A DNA stretch of 64,000 nucleotides from Branchiostoma floridae (GCF_000003815.2 NC_049982.1:4361259-4425258), one strand, 5' to 3'. Shown: positions 1-11,641, numbered from the stretch's first letter. The notes: generated by a model from the sequence alone, not told the origin. A program made the numbers and translations.

Positions 1-945
1 CTGCCAATAAAAATTTCCCAAATGCCTAACTTTTGAAGACATCATACACTGATTGAATTGGACTAAACTGACAGCTTTCAACTAATACTTGTCTTATAGT
101 AATAGTTCCGTACCTTTGAATTTACAGCAATCGGGCGATCCGACCCGTGGTTGGGCTGACACCTTGGGCGATACGGAATACACCGTGTTGTATTCTATAT
201 GTATATATATTTTACTAAGTATGAATTTTAAGTTGAATGCATCCAAAAACATTAATGCACAGCAGAAAACATCGCTTTTTACAAAAGTCCACTTCAAAGT
301 TTATTTTTACCAAATTATTTATATTGTGGACCTATTAGATGAGACGATAGCTAACAAAAATTCCAAGGTAGTAAAATCGGGGAGGATGTGTGTAGCCATT
401 GGCTGATGGCGTTTGTCATGCCTTTTATTTAGCAACTTTCGATAGTCCAGTACCCCACAGCTTCACTAAATCACAAGCCTTTTGTTAGCGGAAATTAGGT
501 GACTAATGTGGTAAGGGGCTTTTTGAATACAGGTAGTGCGGAGGAGAAATGTCTGAGGGAGACAGAAATGAGATTCTTTGCAATATTTATGTATGAAAGG
601 GTTATTAATCTTTCTTCCTCAACCAGACTCGTGCCTTGTCGAATAGTCATAGGGGAATTTAACCAAGTTAGGAATAAAAGTACTGGTACATGTAGGAGGC
701 CATTGGCCTGGGAGTCAACTGACTGGCTGGCGGAGTCTGTTCGTTGTTTCGGTCTTCAAAGATCATAAAACTAATCTTCTCGTAGTTCTGGAGTTGATAT
801 ATTAAGCCATAAATGGATAAAAGTGTGGTTGGATGTCAACAGGCTGCTGGCTTTATTTTCAATGCAACGAGCATTTTGCTAACCTATCTATTACCATTCT
901 CTGTAGTTATTTTTGCTAACTTCTTCTATAAACTTCCTCTAAAAG
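1..945. other. Non-coding flank resembling the DNA upstream of GPCR gene B
   Basis: No convincing gene. The first ~280 bases resemble 9830-10070, the region upstream of the second GPCR gene: both share phrases such as 'cagcagaaaacatc'/'caacagaaaacatc' and a similar order of short blocks. This suggests that another copy of the receptor unit lies left of the window. A phrase near 515 (gggctttttgaatacagg) recurs near 5315 and 6030, so the spacers between receptor units share older repeats. Confidence 0.4.
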
Positions 946-1414
946 TTGGGACCGCGTAGCTGTATTCGGCCCGTGACCGAGAGGTCGCCTGTTCGAATCC
1001 GCCTGCCGTGTTGCCGGTCTTGTGCCCTTGGGAAAGGCACTTTACACGACTTTCCTCACTTTACTCAAGTGAAAAATGAGTCGTCCCTCGGATAGGACGT
1101 TAAATAGAGGTCCCGTGTGTGGGAGAGCCATACCCTATGCACGTTAAAGAACCCGCCACATGTGCGAACATCCACCCTAGCGGATCAAACCATTCCGGCC
1201 AAAATAGGGGTAGGGAATCTCCCGAGCAGCCCTCGTAACCCCTGCTTCGCCTATTGGGTCAGTTAGTCCTCACTCATAGTGAGCAATTGGGCTGGTCTCA
1301 ATCATGATGTTTCTGACCTAGGGCGAAGAGTTGCTGTTACAGTTTCAATCATGTAACCCGTAACCTTGAGTGGCCTTTAGGCCTTGTTACGTGATTGAGT
1401 AAAAAAAAAAAAAA
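946..1414 (+). mobile_element. tRNA-derived SINE-like element
   Basis: The head contains a good RNA polymerase III box B (GTTCGAATCC near 992). A body with 'cccttgggaaaggcacttta' follows, and the element ends in 14 A at 1401-1414. The same body recurs at 17272-17535 (also with a box B-like GGGTTCAAATCC) and, without the head, at 54215-54400. Box B, shared body and A-tail together support a SINE. Family name not assigned. Confidence 0.65.
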
Positions 1415-1866
1415 TTGAAACTTGAAGCATCGTCCACCGCTTCCACAGTTTGGCAGATCGGTTGGCCGCAAAATGACAGCGCTATTAGATTTTGCCTCGT
1501 CAATCAGTGAAGGAATTATAAGAAGGACCTCATTATGTTACGACTATACTTAACCATATTTAACAAACTTTGAAGTTTTCAAATGCTGATTGTCAAGTTG
1601 GACAAAACAAATTCTCATGATGGACCAGGCACTTCCTGTTACAATTCCTGCATGGGTTTGTCTGTTCTGTCACAGTCCACTCGCAAAGAAATAGATTCTG
1701 AAGTACTTGGCACCTATTAGAAACTCATCAGCAGACCTCAAAGATGGCACTGGGATATGGCAGACGTGCTAGCTGGATAGACTGAAAAAAGCTGACTGTA
1801 AACCCATGGTAAGCTATTTGTCCCTATTTGGCCAAATTCTTCTCTTTAAAATCTTATCCAGCTGAC

Positions 1867-2206
1867 CAGGGGTCTAGCCAGCGTCCGTTTTTCCGTCAAT
1901 TGACGGAAATTTGCTGCGTCTGACGGAAAAATTTTAAAACCAATCCGTCAACTTTGACGGACAAAAATCCTTGGTGGAAGCTACAGGCGGCTTGGGGACG
2001 CCGTCCACGGCTGTAAAAGCCACACACTGTTTGTTTTGCTATTGTTATGATTGTTGACAATGTGTGTCGGCGCCCTTTCGCATACGATAATCTCATTAAA
2101 ACCGGTTTTTCAAGGTCTTGGTTCAGTCCTTCTAATTAATTTTCGCGGTTTTCGCGACGATTGTAATTGGCTGACGGAAAAAAATTTCGAGCTGGCTAAA
2201 GCCCTG
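1867..2206. mobile_element. Short hAT-like inverted-repeat element (MITE), GACGG family
   Basis: 340-bp element starting CAGGGGTCTAGCCAGC and ending in the approximate inverse (GCTGGCTAAAGCCCTG). It is flanked by an exact 8-bp target duplication CAGCTGAC at 1859-1866 and 2207-2214. The inside has many GACGGA/TCCGTC motifs near both ends. A sister copy with its own 8-bp duplication lies at 59800-60161. The 8-bp duplication suits hAT elements. It has no transposase. Confidence 0.8.
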
Positions 2207-2875
2207 CAGCTGACACATCTGCCTGCAGGCTAAGAATTTAGACATTAAAAACAAGCCAGAACCTATAACGGTACCTCTGTTTGGAAAGTATTAAATTCCA
2301 ACAATAATTATTTTAAAAGCACTATCATCTGCAATACTTCATCGTCTTTTGAAAGGAAAGAGTAGCCTCATAAAATGGTTGCAGAAGATTAATATTGCAC
2401 CTTGTACACTAAGTCTTGTGCTGTAAAGTCTATGTGTAACAGAGATTATCATAAATGATACAGTTTAACTCACCAAATGAAGCCATTGTCCAGCTCTGTT
2501 TTAGCTTGTATCCAGTTCAGTTTTAATGTTGTCCTTCTGCACAGTTATTCTGTGTCCACCACAGTTCCTCTGTCAAACACTAAATGTTGTGGTTCAGCTG
2601 TCTCCGTTTGAAAGTCAAGTTTGTCTTTTGGATGAAAGTCCTGCAAGTCTGATGCACATAAATTATACATTCATTGACAAGCAGTATGAGAACAGTGTTG
2701 TCAACTCTTGTTGCCCCTTTATGCTGCATTTGTCTGTGTACACCACTGTTGTAAAAGTCCAATGTTTCAAAAAGTCACAGTGTATTTTTTGGTCATTTTT
2801 TGCCTCTGGTATTGTCGTCCGTGGCAGTTCAATTGGAAGTCTCATGCCATCGTCATCCCCACAAATGATGATGTC
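2207..2875. other. 3' flank of GPCR gene A, no separate gene
   Basis: No conserved coding segment. It contains the 'ctgtgtccaccac' to 'gatgaaagtcctgcaag' block (about 2550-2660), which also occurs three times downstream of the second receptor gene (7418-7990), so it belongs to the duplicated receptor unit. Confidence 0.4.
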
Positions 2876-4237
2876 CTAATCTATGTGGATTTCGGGTAGA
2901 GATGAGGAAGTTGCCACCACCCCTGGATCCTGTTTGTTTGGTTCAGGAGACACCGTTTTCTGTCCGTGGTGTTGGCGACGTGGTGGTGGGCTGGGGTGTA
3001 TCTCTGCCTGTACGGTCAGTACCATGGGTCGGCTGGGTTGGGTCTTCTTCTCTTTGCAGCGTCCCTGAAGGGGTGCTTGCTCTGGATGTTCTTCTCCTTG
3101 TGTTTTGGGTGGACTCGAACTAGTAGGAGGTGGTATCTGCTCTTCAAGCTGACCCTCTTCTTGCGAAGAGGATGGTGTTGGCCTGAATCTCTGGCGCGAA
3201 GCCCATCGCCCACGATCAGGAACGCTGAAGACAGCCATCTCCATGTCCTGGCCTCGCTGTATGGGAGGTGGTGCCATTGCTGCATGCAAGTTTTGTGTCG
3301 TGCCACACAGCTCCCTCAGAGCTCGTCGGACCTCTGGGTGCCTGAAGCCATAGATGATGGGGTTGACCACAGACGAAAGCGTCAGGTAGATCAGCTTGGC
3401 TACTTGGGAGGTAATGAGGAGTGAGACACCTTTTTCTTCTTCGTGGAACGAAACCCGAGCCAAGGCAATCATGTCTATGTAGGATGCCAACTGCACAGCC
3501 AGAACTATGATATGCGGCGCCAATGTCTTGAAGGCCTTGGTCTGGCAGAGCCACAGGTTACGGTTCTCGTCCCTCTCCTGCTGTTTCCTGGCCTCCTTGA
3601 AGACAAGGCAGTAGATTGTGATGATCACAAGGAGAGACAGTGCTGCCCCAAGATAGCAAATGCTTGCAAAGATGGCAGCAGTGCTGGTGCTGGTGATGGG
3701 GTCTACGTGACACAGATGTAGGCCACCACTGGAGTTCTGCAGCCGTTGGATGATTGCCGATCCAGCCCCGAACAGCAGGGCAAAGGCCCTCACTGCAAGT
3801 ATGCCAAACACGACGCGCTTTGTGGTGAGTTTGCTGTTGTAATGCAGCGGTTGGCAGATGAAGTAGTACAGTTCTACTGCCATCAGAAAGTATGTGCCAA
3901 ACATTGATGATGATGACAATTGCCCCACCAGGATTTGGACCCAGCATGCCTCTTGACCAACTCTTGCATCTTGACTGAAGAGAAGGCAGAGTTCTGTGGG
4001 AATCAAGAAGACAGTGAAGATGATGTCATCTATTGACAAGTTGCACCGGAGATAGTGGCGAGGCCTTTGGAGAAAGTCCTTCTTGTAGACCAGGTAGATG
4101 AGCAGCAGGCTGCACCCCACAGCCAACACCAGGCTGATGATGAGATATGCTGTCTGAAGACCAAGAGACAGGGTACTCTCAGATAGAACACGATACTTGT
4201 GCTCTAGAATGATGGCTCTATTTCCTTCTCCAGCCAT
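2876..4237 (-). CDS. Odorant-receptor-like class A GPCR, copy A (intronless)
   Basis: A 453-residue seven-helix receptor in one exon, predicted at the plasma membrane and probably chemosensory. Helices lie near residues 28-51, 65-86, 104-128, 143-163, 186-212, 238-260 and 273-296. Family marks: LSIDD in helix 2; Cys98 and Cys176 for the outer disulphide; MAVELYYFICQPLHY after helix 3; KAFKTLAPH at helix 6, as in odorant receptors; NPIIY (292-296) in helix 7. The DRY arginine is replaced: the motif is Glu-Leu-Tyr (122-124). The sequon NSS (168-170) is in loop 2. The tail of ~140 residues is rich in Pro, Ser, Gln and charge, whereas odorant receptors usually end soon after helix 7. An ATG 15 bases upstream exists, but I start at the internal Met because this gives the same length and alignment as copy B. 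Ligand unknown. Confidence 0.8.
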   Translation of the reverse strand: MAGEGNRAIILEHKYRVLSESTLSLGLQTAYLIISLVLAVGCSLLLIYLVYKKDFLQRPRHYLRCNLSIDDIIFTVFLIPTELCLLFSQDARVGQEACWVQILVGQLSSSSMFGTYFLMAVELYYFICQPLHYNSKLTTKRVVFGILAVRAFALLFGAGSAIIQRLQNSSGGLHLCHVDPITSTSTAAIFASICYLGAALSLLVIITIYCLVFKEARKQQERDENRNLWLCQTKAFKTLAPHIIVLAVQLASYIDMIALARVSFHEEEKGVSLLITSQVAKLIYLTLSSVVNPIIYGFRHPEVRRALRELCGTTQNLHAAMAPPPIQRGQDMEMAVFSVPDRGRWASRQRFRPTPSSSQEEGQLEEQIPPPTSSSPPKTQGEEHPEQAPLQGRCKEKKTQPSRPMVLTVQAEIHPSPPPRRQHHGQKTVSPEPNKQDPGVVATSSSLPEIHID

Positions 4238-4336
4238 GTTTTCTGAAGTCAAAATCTAGAAGAATTCTGTTTGCAACCGAAACGTCAATCCTGTGGTGCA
4301 AAACCAACCTCGGAGTCTGGGAGAAATTCCTGCCCT

Positions 4337-4410
4337 GCGCTAGCCAGCGCAGAGTGGAAATGTGTTCTGTGAGTAGGCTTTGTGACTTCAGGAGGCGTTG
4401 ACGTAAATGC
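4337..4410 (-). promoter_or_regulatory. Conserved upstream block of GPCR gene A with CRE-like site
   Basis: About 100-170 bases upstream of the start codon. It contains the near-palindrome GCGCTAGCCAGCGC (4337-4350) and a CRE-like TGACGTAA (4399-4406). Both recur in the same order upstream of gene B (9639-9653; TGACGTCG at 9699-9706), at similar distances from the ATG. This suggests a shared promoter element; function is inferred. Confidence 0.4.
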
Positions 4411-6194
4411 AAATTAATCATCTAGGTCTCAGAGAATCTTGTACTTGAGAGGGTGTCTTTCACTGTCAAATCAAGATGTTGCTCACATCTCCCAGTCAGG
4501 ATGCTTGTTTCTGAGTAGCCCACAGTATTTTTCTACCTGATTATATACTCATGTAATTATCCTGAACTATAAATTGGATCTAGTGAAAATTTTCCAAAAA
4601 GGCCCTTCTTTTGAGGATAATACACTGTGCAGAGCAGAATAGTGTGTTCTTGGCGAAGCTTTCGTGATTGGAGAAACGGTGGACGTATAATGCAAAACAC
4701 TTTAATTTGATAAGGTTAAGTATAGTCAGATTTAAAATGTCACTGAATGTGAACAGCCCCCGGACCTTAAGGATTTCCTAATGTTAACAGTTGAGGAGAT
4801 TTGGATGGAGGGTTAGCAGGAGTGCCCACACTTCAGTTTCTACTTAGTCTATTTCTTCCTGTCGAGTTGAAAAGGTTGAAGAGAATCACCTGTCGTTCAA
4901 AGTAGGGATAAATTGGTAGAGGGCTGGAGCTTGTCTTGGAGTCAGCAATTCTTGACACCAGTCTACAAGGCAAGCTCAGACCCTCTACCAATTATCCAAC
5001 TATGGGACACCTTCTTCAACCTCGATCTTCAACTCGATAGAAATTCTAGACCTATCTTGACGACCTGAAAGGTTGAAGGGGCATTCCACCCCTGAAGGGA
5101 GCATTATTTTCTGATATATAATATTTTTCGACGTACAAATCACCCGACTTTTGGCTTACCATTAACTACCTCATCTGACTGTCTTTTCGACAATACTCCT
5201 TTCCTAGATCCAAGTCCCCCATACAAACCCACTTCTAATGTACTGTCCTATATATGATTTTGCTTGCATAGCTGAATTCCATAACAGTTTTTCACTAACG
5301 GTCAAAGTAGAATGGTGGCTTTTTCAGTACAGGAGTGTAGAAAAAAATGTCAGACAACCCATGCAGAGAAAAAGAAATGACGTTATAGTTATACTGACTA
5401 AATAGACTTCTTTTACACAACAGTAACCATTACTTTATGTCCAATGACAGGAAGTTAAGGTAGGATTGCAGGGTGGCTGAGGAGTTTTGGGGGGTGTTTT
5501 TGGTCTTCTAAAATTACCATCTTAGATAAGGTATGGACCTTGATTTTTTTTAAGGTAGTACCTTAAGGTGATGAGTTTGAAATTTTTGCATTATTTGAGA
5601 CAGCTACTTTGACCTTGAATTTTGACAGACAAAAAGCGACATTTGATAGGAAAGTATGTTAGATTATGAAAATAGAACTACATAACAAATAACATTGATA
5701 GTTATTTTTTGGAAAATATCATTTTGAAATTTTGCTCAGCCACCCTGAAATCCTACCTTAATAACTTCACCACAGGAAGTTATCTTCACCACTCATCATC
5801 AAGCCCAGTATTGAAAATCCAAAACTTTGACTGGATTTCCTGTTATATTGAAGTTAGTGTAGAAATACACCCACAATCATGCTCTCTATGTAGTAACCAT
5901 TGCCTGTCAGAGTTTACTTATTGAAATGTCAACATCTGATCATCAAATAGAAGCTAATTGGTGTTCTCAGATAAGAACGGCTGTTATCATCCTTTTACAG
6001 TAATAGGGAATTCATTTTAGCTTCTGGTAAGAGGCTTTTTGAGTACAGGGAGCGTAAAGGAAAAATGTCAGATATCCCTGAGGGTTATTTGTAATTTTCA
6101 TGTAACTTAAGTGTTGTCTTTTGTCCTCGAATGCTTGCTGCCGACATCCCGCAGCAAGAATTTTCTAACAAATGGTTGTGATTGAATGGCTTAC

Positions 6195-6559
6195 CAGGGC
6201 TCGAAATACTGGGTGCATGTGCACCCAGGTGCACCCAAAATTGAAGCTGTGCACCCAATTATTTTCTGTGGGTGCACAGGGTGCACCCAATTATTCTCTG
6301 TGGGTTTATGTATGTGAAGATATCAAAGTGCACTAGTATACATCATATTCATCATCTAAGGGTTAGAAAGATAATAAAAATCTCTGTCATGGTACTTGTT
6401 TAAGAATTTGATAGCATGTAACTATGTTTTGTTATTAGGTTTTTCTGACATTCTACTTAAATTAAAGTGGTGCACCCAAAAAAAGTTTGGTGCACCCAAT
6501 GTTTTAAGCTGGGTGCACCAGTGCAGTGTCCTGATCCCCAAAATGAATTTCGAGCCCTG
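6195..6559. mobile_element. MITE of the CAGGGCTCGAAAT family, GTGCACC motif
   Basis: 365 bp with terminal inverted repeats CAGGGCTCGAAAT/ATTTCGAGCCCTG. It is flanked by the short direct repeat CTTAC (6190-6194, 6560-6564). Near both ends the motif GGGTGCACC or its complement is repeated many times. Relatives with the same termini lie at 12006-12346 (CTGCACC motif) and 29267-29639 (GTGCACC motif). Non-autonomous. Confidence 0.75.
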
Positions 6560-7417
6560 CTTACAATTAGGCCATGTTCATTTGTTTCATGTATAGTCTA
6601 TAGCTGACATCCTCAGGAGTCTCCAAAACTGATCATATGCATGCAAGCATGCAAATAAGAAAAAATATACTTGGCAAAATAAGGAAAAAAAGGAAGGTTG
6701 AACAAATGACCTAACACACAGTATGGACATACAGAACTGTTACAACTGTAGATTTTTCATTTTAATTTGTTCTTTCACATTATCTCCTTTGACTTTGCAA
6801 TGTATTTTGGCATTCTATGACAAAGTATCCGTCTTCTGATATTTCTTTCAATTTACTGCATATACAAGTGTCACTACACTGCACTGCTCTTTTTACAACA
6901 TTTACTGCTATGTGGGATTTGCAGCATGGTGAAAAACGTTTTTCTTTGTAAACGGGTGAAAATTGATGCGCGCGGATGTCATCCATAATCCAATAAACAT
7001 TATTGCAGAGAGTTGATTTTGTACTGTGCTATAAAGGATAACATGAAAATGTTTTAGTATTTGCAATTAACAAAAATACTTTACTAGAAAAGACATGACA
7101 TTAGCCCTGGTCTATTCTAGTTTCTGCTCTGAGAGTAAGAAATTCCAATGATAATTATAAAAGTTCACATTCTGCAATTATATTAGCTTCAAAGTCTTTT
7201 GTAAGGTAGATTAGCCTCTGAGTCATAAAATGGTTGTAGAATATGCCATATTTTGTATAATTATTATATTGTTGTGCAGTTAAGTCTATGAATAGCAGGT
7301 ACTCACCAAAGGAAGCTATTGTCCAACTTTGTTGTAGCACGTATCCAGGATGTCCATGAACAGGTCTGTAAACAGTTGTGCATGATTGTCATATTGTCCC
7401 ATTATGCCACAGTAATC

Positions 7418-7990
7418 TTCTGTGTCCACCACAGGTCCTCTGTCAAATGCTAAATCTGTGGTACACTACTGTTGTTCCCTATTTGCAGTCTTTGTCTTGT
7501 TGATGAGAGTTTTCATAGACTGTCTCTATGGGCAAAATGAGACATCATGGAATACCAGAGAAGGTCACAATGGTGCAATCATAAGGTGCAACATAGCTTG
7601 GGTACCATCTGAGTATTAGTTTGCTCCTATGTTCTCTTCTGCTAAAAAAACTAGGAGATTTTCAGAAAATACTTAATATTTACCAGAGGGTTTGTCCATC
7701 AGAACTTAAAGAGTTCTGTGGTACACTACTGTTGTTCCCTATTTGCAGTCCTTGTCTTCTGGATGAGAGTCCCGCAAGTTTTGTTTATCCAGGAGGTCCA
7801 TGAACAGGTCTGTAACTAAGTTGTGCATGTGATGTTGTTCGATTATAGGCCACCATAATCTTCTGTGTCCACCACATGCAGTTCCTCTCTCAAACATTGA
7901 ATCAGTGGTACACTACTGTTGTTCCCTTTTGCAGTCTTTGTCTTGTGGATGAAAGTCCCGCAAGTTTGGTACACATATACAAGCAGTATG
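7418..7990. repeat. Block repeated three times downstream of GPCR gene B
   Basis: The phrase 'gtggtacactactgttgttccc' (written here as parts gtggtacactac and tgttgttccc) with 'tttgcagtctttgtctt' and 'gatgagagt/gatgaaagt' occurs near 7460, 7720 and 7910, each partly with 'ctgtgtccaccac'. A related single copy lies near 2550-2660 downstream of gene A. It is probably a local duplication in the 3' flank of the receptor unit. Confidence 0.5.
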
Positions 7991-8162
7991 AAAACACTGC
8001 CCTTTTATACTGCATTTGTCTGTTTTCACCACTGTTCTAAAAGTCCAACATAAAAAAAAAGTAATAGTGGATTCTGTGGATCATTTTTGCCTCTTTTATT
8101 GTCAACTGTGGCAGTTCAATCAGAAGTCTCATGCCATCGTCATTCCCACAAATGATGATGTC

Positions 8163-9524
8163 CTAATCTATGTGGATTTCTGGTAGAGATGTGGAAGTTG
8201 CCACCATCCCTGGACCCTGTTTGTTTTGTTCAGGAGACACTGTTTTCTGTCCGTGGTGTTGGCGACGTGGTGGTGGGCTGGGGTGTATCTCTGCCTGTAC
8301 GGTCAGTACCGTGGGTCGGCTGGGTTGGGTCTTCTTCTCTTTGCAGCATCCTTGAAGGGGTGCTTGTCTGGGTCCTTCTTTTCCCTGTGTTTCGGGTGAA
8401 CCAGGAAGTGGTGTCTCCTCTTCAAGCTGCCCCTCTCCTTGTGAATGTGAAGAGGATGGTGTTGGCCTGAATTTCCGGCGCGAAGCCCATCGCCCACGAT
8501 CAGGAACGCTGAAGACAGCCATCTCCATGTCCTGGCCTCGCTGTACAGGAGGTGGTGCCATTGCTGCATGCACGTTTTGTGTCATGCCACACAGCTCCCT
8601 CAGAGCTCGTCGGACCTCTGGGTGCCTGAAGCCATAGATGATGGGGTTGACCACAGACGAAAGCGTCAGGTAGATCAGCTTGGCTACTTGGGAGGTAATG
8701 AGGAGTGAGACACCTTTTTCTTCTTCATGGTACAAAACTCGAGCCAAGGCAATCATGAATATGAAGGATGCCAACTGCACAGCCAGAACTATGATATGTG
8801 GTGCCAACGTCTTGAAGGCCTTGGTCTGGCAGAGCCACAGGTTTCGGTTCTCGTCCCTCTCCTGCTGTTTCCTGGCCTCCTTGAAGACAAGGCAGTAGAT
8901 TGTGATGATAGCAAGGACAGCCAGTGCTCCCCCAAGATAGAAAATGGTTGAGAATATGGCAGCAGTGCTGGTGCTGGTGATGGGGTCTGTGTGACACAGA
9001 TGTAGGCCACCACTGGAGTTCTGCAGCCGTTGGATGATTGCCGATCCAGCCCCGAACAGCAGGGCAAAGGCCCTCACTGCAAGTATGCCAAACACGACGC
9101 GTTTTGTGGTGACTTTGCCATGGTAATGCAGCGGTTGGCAGATGAAGTAGTACAGTTCTACTGCCATCAGAAAGTATGTGCCAAACATTGATGATGATGA
9201 CAATCGCCCTGCCAGCATTTGGACCCAGCAGGCCTCTTGAGCAACGCTTGCATCTTGACTGAAGAGAAGGCAGAGTTCTGTGGGAATCATGAAGACAGTG
9301 AAGATGATGTCATCTATTGACAAGTTGCACCGAAGATAGTGGCGAGGCCTTTGGAGAAAGTCCTTCTTGTAGACCAGGTAGATGAGGAGCAGGCTGCAGC
9401 CCACAGCCAACACCAGGCTGATGATGAGATATGCTGTCTGAAGACCAAGAGACAGTGTACTGTTGGATAGGACACGATACTTGTGCCCTGAATTGATGGC
9501 AAAGCTACTTTCATCTCGAGCCAT
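8163..9524 (-). CDS. Odorant-receptor-like class A GPCR, copy B (intronless)
   Basis: A 453-residue paralogue of copy A, nearly identical through most helices and the tail, so the duplication is recent. It has the same family marks: LSIDD, paired outer Cys, MAVELYYFICQPLHY with Glu-Leu-Tyr in place of DRY, KAFKTLAPH, NPIIYGFRHPEVRRAL. The N-terminus differs (MARDESSFAI) and carries the sequon NST at 21-23, which copy A has lost (EST). Helix 5 and helix 6 differ at several positions (for example SFIFMIALARVLYHEEE against SYIDMIALARVSFHEEE), so ligand choice may differ. The tail has a small insertion and deletion relative to A. It lies in the same orientation about 3.9 kb from copy A. Confidence 0.8.
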   Translation of the reverse strand: MARDESSFAINSGHKYRVLSNSTLSLGLQTAYLIISLVLAVGCSLLLIYLVYKKDFLQRPRHYLRCNLSIDDIIFTVFMIPTELCLLFSQDASVAQEACWVQMLAGRLSSSSMFGTYFLMAVELYYFICQPLHYHGKVTTKRVVFGILAVRAFALLFGAGSAIIQRLQNSSGGLHLCHTDPITSTSTAAIFSTIFYLGGALAVLAIITIYCLVFKEARKQQERDENRNLWLCQTKAFKTLAPHIIVLAVQLASFIFMIALARVLYHEEEKGVSLLITSQVAKLIYLTLSSVVNPIIYGFRHPEVRRALRELCGMTQNVHAAMAPPPVQRGQDMEMAVFSVPDRGRWASRRKFRPTPSSSHSQGEGQLEEETPLPGSPETQGKEGPRQAPLQGCCKEKKTQPSRPTVLTVQAEIHPSPPPRRQHHGQKTVSPEQNKQGPGMVATSTSLPEIHID

Positions 9525-9638
9525 ATTTTTGGTATTTTTGGTGACCTGAGCCTACAAATGAGAGGAAATCTGTTTGCAACAGAAATTTGTCAACCGTTTG
9601 ATGCCAAACCTCGGAATCAGGCAAGAAACCTCTGCCCC

Positions 9639-9710
9639 TCGCTAGCCAGCGCAGAGCAGAAATGTGTTCTGGGAGAAGGTTCGAGATTCAGTAAGCATTG
9701 ACGTCGACGC
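9639..9710 (-). promoter_or_regulatory. Conserved upstream block of GPCR gene B with CRE-like site
   Basis: Counterpart of 4337-4410: CGCTAGCCAGCGCAG followed by TGACGTCG (9699-9706), about 175 bases upstream of the ATG. Shared order and spacing support a conserved regulatory block. Confidence 0.4.
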
Positions 9711-10168
9711 AAATGAAAGTGAAGACTGGAATACTGGATGTCGGCGGTTGTCAAGCAACATCTCACACTCAGTTATTTTTATAAACCTTTTCATTTCCAT
9801 CTGGATTGCCTAATACATCCCCGCCAGTTTCTAATCAGGCCCATGCTTTCCTGCCTATTCATGAAGACATGCACAAAAATTTCTCAAATTCCTTACCTTT
9901 GAGATTAATGCACTGATCAAATTGGACGGAACGAACTGAGTTTTCAACCAATAGTTCCTTGACATGCAGCTAAACACTTAGTATTGATACATAGCAGTCT
10001 ATATAAACGATATTTCAATGATTTTGAACCAAAAATATTGAATGCACAACAGAAAACATCACTTGACAGCCTTGTCAAAAATGCAGGAGCACAGAACGGA
10101 AATTGTTGTATTCAAAAATCATTACAAACTTTTATACACATATTGAACAAGAGATATAGGAACCATAA

Positions 10169-10523
10169 GGCCACACCAATTTAATTTTTTGGTTCACAGA
10201 TTTTTTCATAAAAAATATGGAGCGAGAGGGCGAAAAAAAACAACAACTGTAAAATGGTTGGAGTTAAGGTAACGGCTAATCTAAAACATAAAGAAAAAAA
10301 GTTTTCAGCTTGAAAAAAGTACAAAAACACTATTATTGTACAGTAACAGCACCTGTACCCACACTTTAAGGAGCTTATAATATAAAGGCCACTTTGCTAC
10401 ACCAGAAAGTTGGTGAATAGTTTCATTAGTGGTGAAAATTTGCAGAGTGGTAATTTTTTTTTTTTTTTTCCAAAAAATAGGAGCGAGCGAATCCATGAAC
10501 CAAGAAATTAGATTGGTGTGGCC
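10169..10523. mobile_element. Harbinger-like MITE
   Basis: 355 bp with long imperfect terminal inverted repeats: left GGCCACACCAATTTAATTTT, right its approximate inverse ending ATTGGTGTGGCC. Both ends are flanked by TAA (10166-10168, 10524-10526). GG-ended termini with a 3-bp TWA duplication suit PIF/Harbinger. No transposase. Confidence 0.65.
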
Positions 10524-11519
10524 TAAGGTTACAAGAATGAAAAAGTCCTGCCTGGCATGTTTTCATGAAAGAAGTGTGTTGGCAGCATCAACCAAGGAAA
10601 CAGGAGCGCAAAATAAACTTGAAGGTTAACGCATTATAAATCTTTACAGGCCAGGTTGTCTTCGTGTTTTTAATGGGTCCATGGGAGCGGTACATGTGTA
10701 AGGTGTGTCTGACTCAGCAGTATTGACAAAGGAGAAACAAACAGGAGCACAAATAGAGCTTTAATGCATCCTAAGAGCTATCTACCACTCATGACCAAAA
10801 TCATGAACATAGCATGACCAGAACATGGATACCTTTTGATTAGCAAGCTGCTAGGGGATCTACTCATTTGAGGTCTCATCAATTCATACCCACAAATAGT
10901 CAAACCTGCATTAGTGGCCACCTTTGCATAACGACCACCTGGCCATTGTGATCACTTTTAGTCGGTCCCTACTTGTATTTTCCCATTGACCTAAGCATTA
11001 AGAAATAATGTACAGCAGCCACCTCCCCAATGCCGCCACGGCCACACAATTTACAGCCCCGTAGATACAGAAACACTGCCTATTGCGACCATACAGCAGC
11101 CGTATGTCACCCTGCGCGGAGTTTGAGATCGCAGTTTGTGAGTTTGAGATTGTAATTTGGAGTCCCCGATAGGGCCATTTTAGCAGTACCGGAAGGTACG
11201 CGTGCCTTGAACGTTAGAGCGCAAGTCTTTGTCGGTGAATTTACCAACATTGCGCTTGGCAATATCAATCATTTCTGTTTACCTTTGGCAGGGTCAGTTA
11301 AATTTTTAGATGATCGAGATCTTATTTGGTGAGAAAGATCAGTGGGTACTGGAATCACTTGTAACTTATCGCTCGTGGTCAATTGATCAGCATTTCTCTA
11401 TAGTGGCTACCTGTCTATAGTGGCCACATTTCTATAATCCCTTAAGTGGCCACTATAGACAGGTTTGACTGTATTCAAGACAATCCATACTTAGAGTTAT
11501 CATTTTCACACCGACAAAC

Positions 11520-11547
11520 AGAGGGACAGACAGACATACACACACAT

Positions 11548-11615
<68 letters not shown>

Positions 11616-11641
11616 ACACACACACACACACACACACACAA
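11520..11641. repeat. (CA)n microsatellite
   Basis: Long interrupted CA repeat. Open frames on both strands here are artefacts of low complexity. Confidence 0.95.

Larger units (their letters stand above)
4430..8162. other. Spacer between the two GPCR genes
   Basis: No coding region recognised. It holds the MITE at 6195-6559 and a triplicated block near 7418-7990. A decayed fragment near 7589-7645 (tagcttgggtaccatctgag) resembles the left end of the element at 38070. The rest is AT-rich and unique to my eye. Confidence 0.4.

Noticed and set aside
982-1008. True tRNA gene at the box B site
   Set aside because: No acceptor stem or full cloverleaf; the flanking body and A-tail recur elsewhere as a SINE.
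4238-4252. Upstream ATG of GPCR gene A
   Set aside because: The second Met gives the same 453-residue length and N-terminal alignment as gene B.
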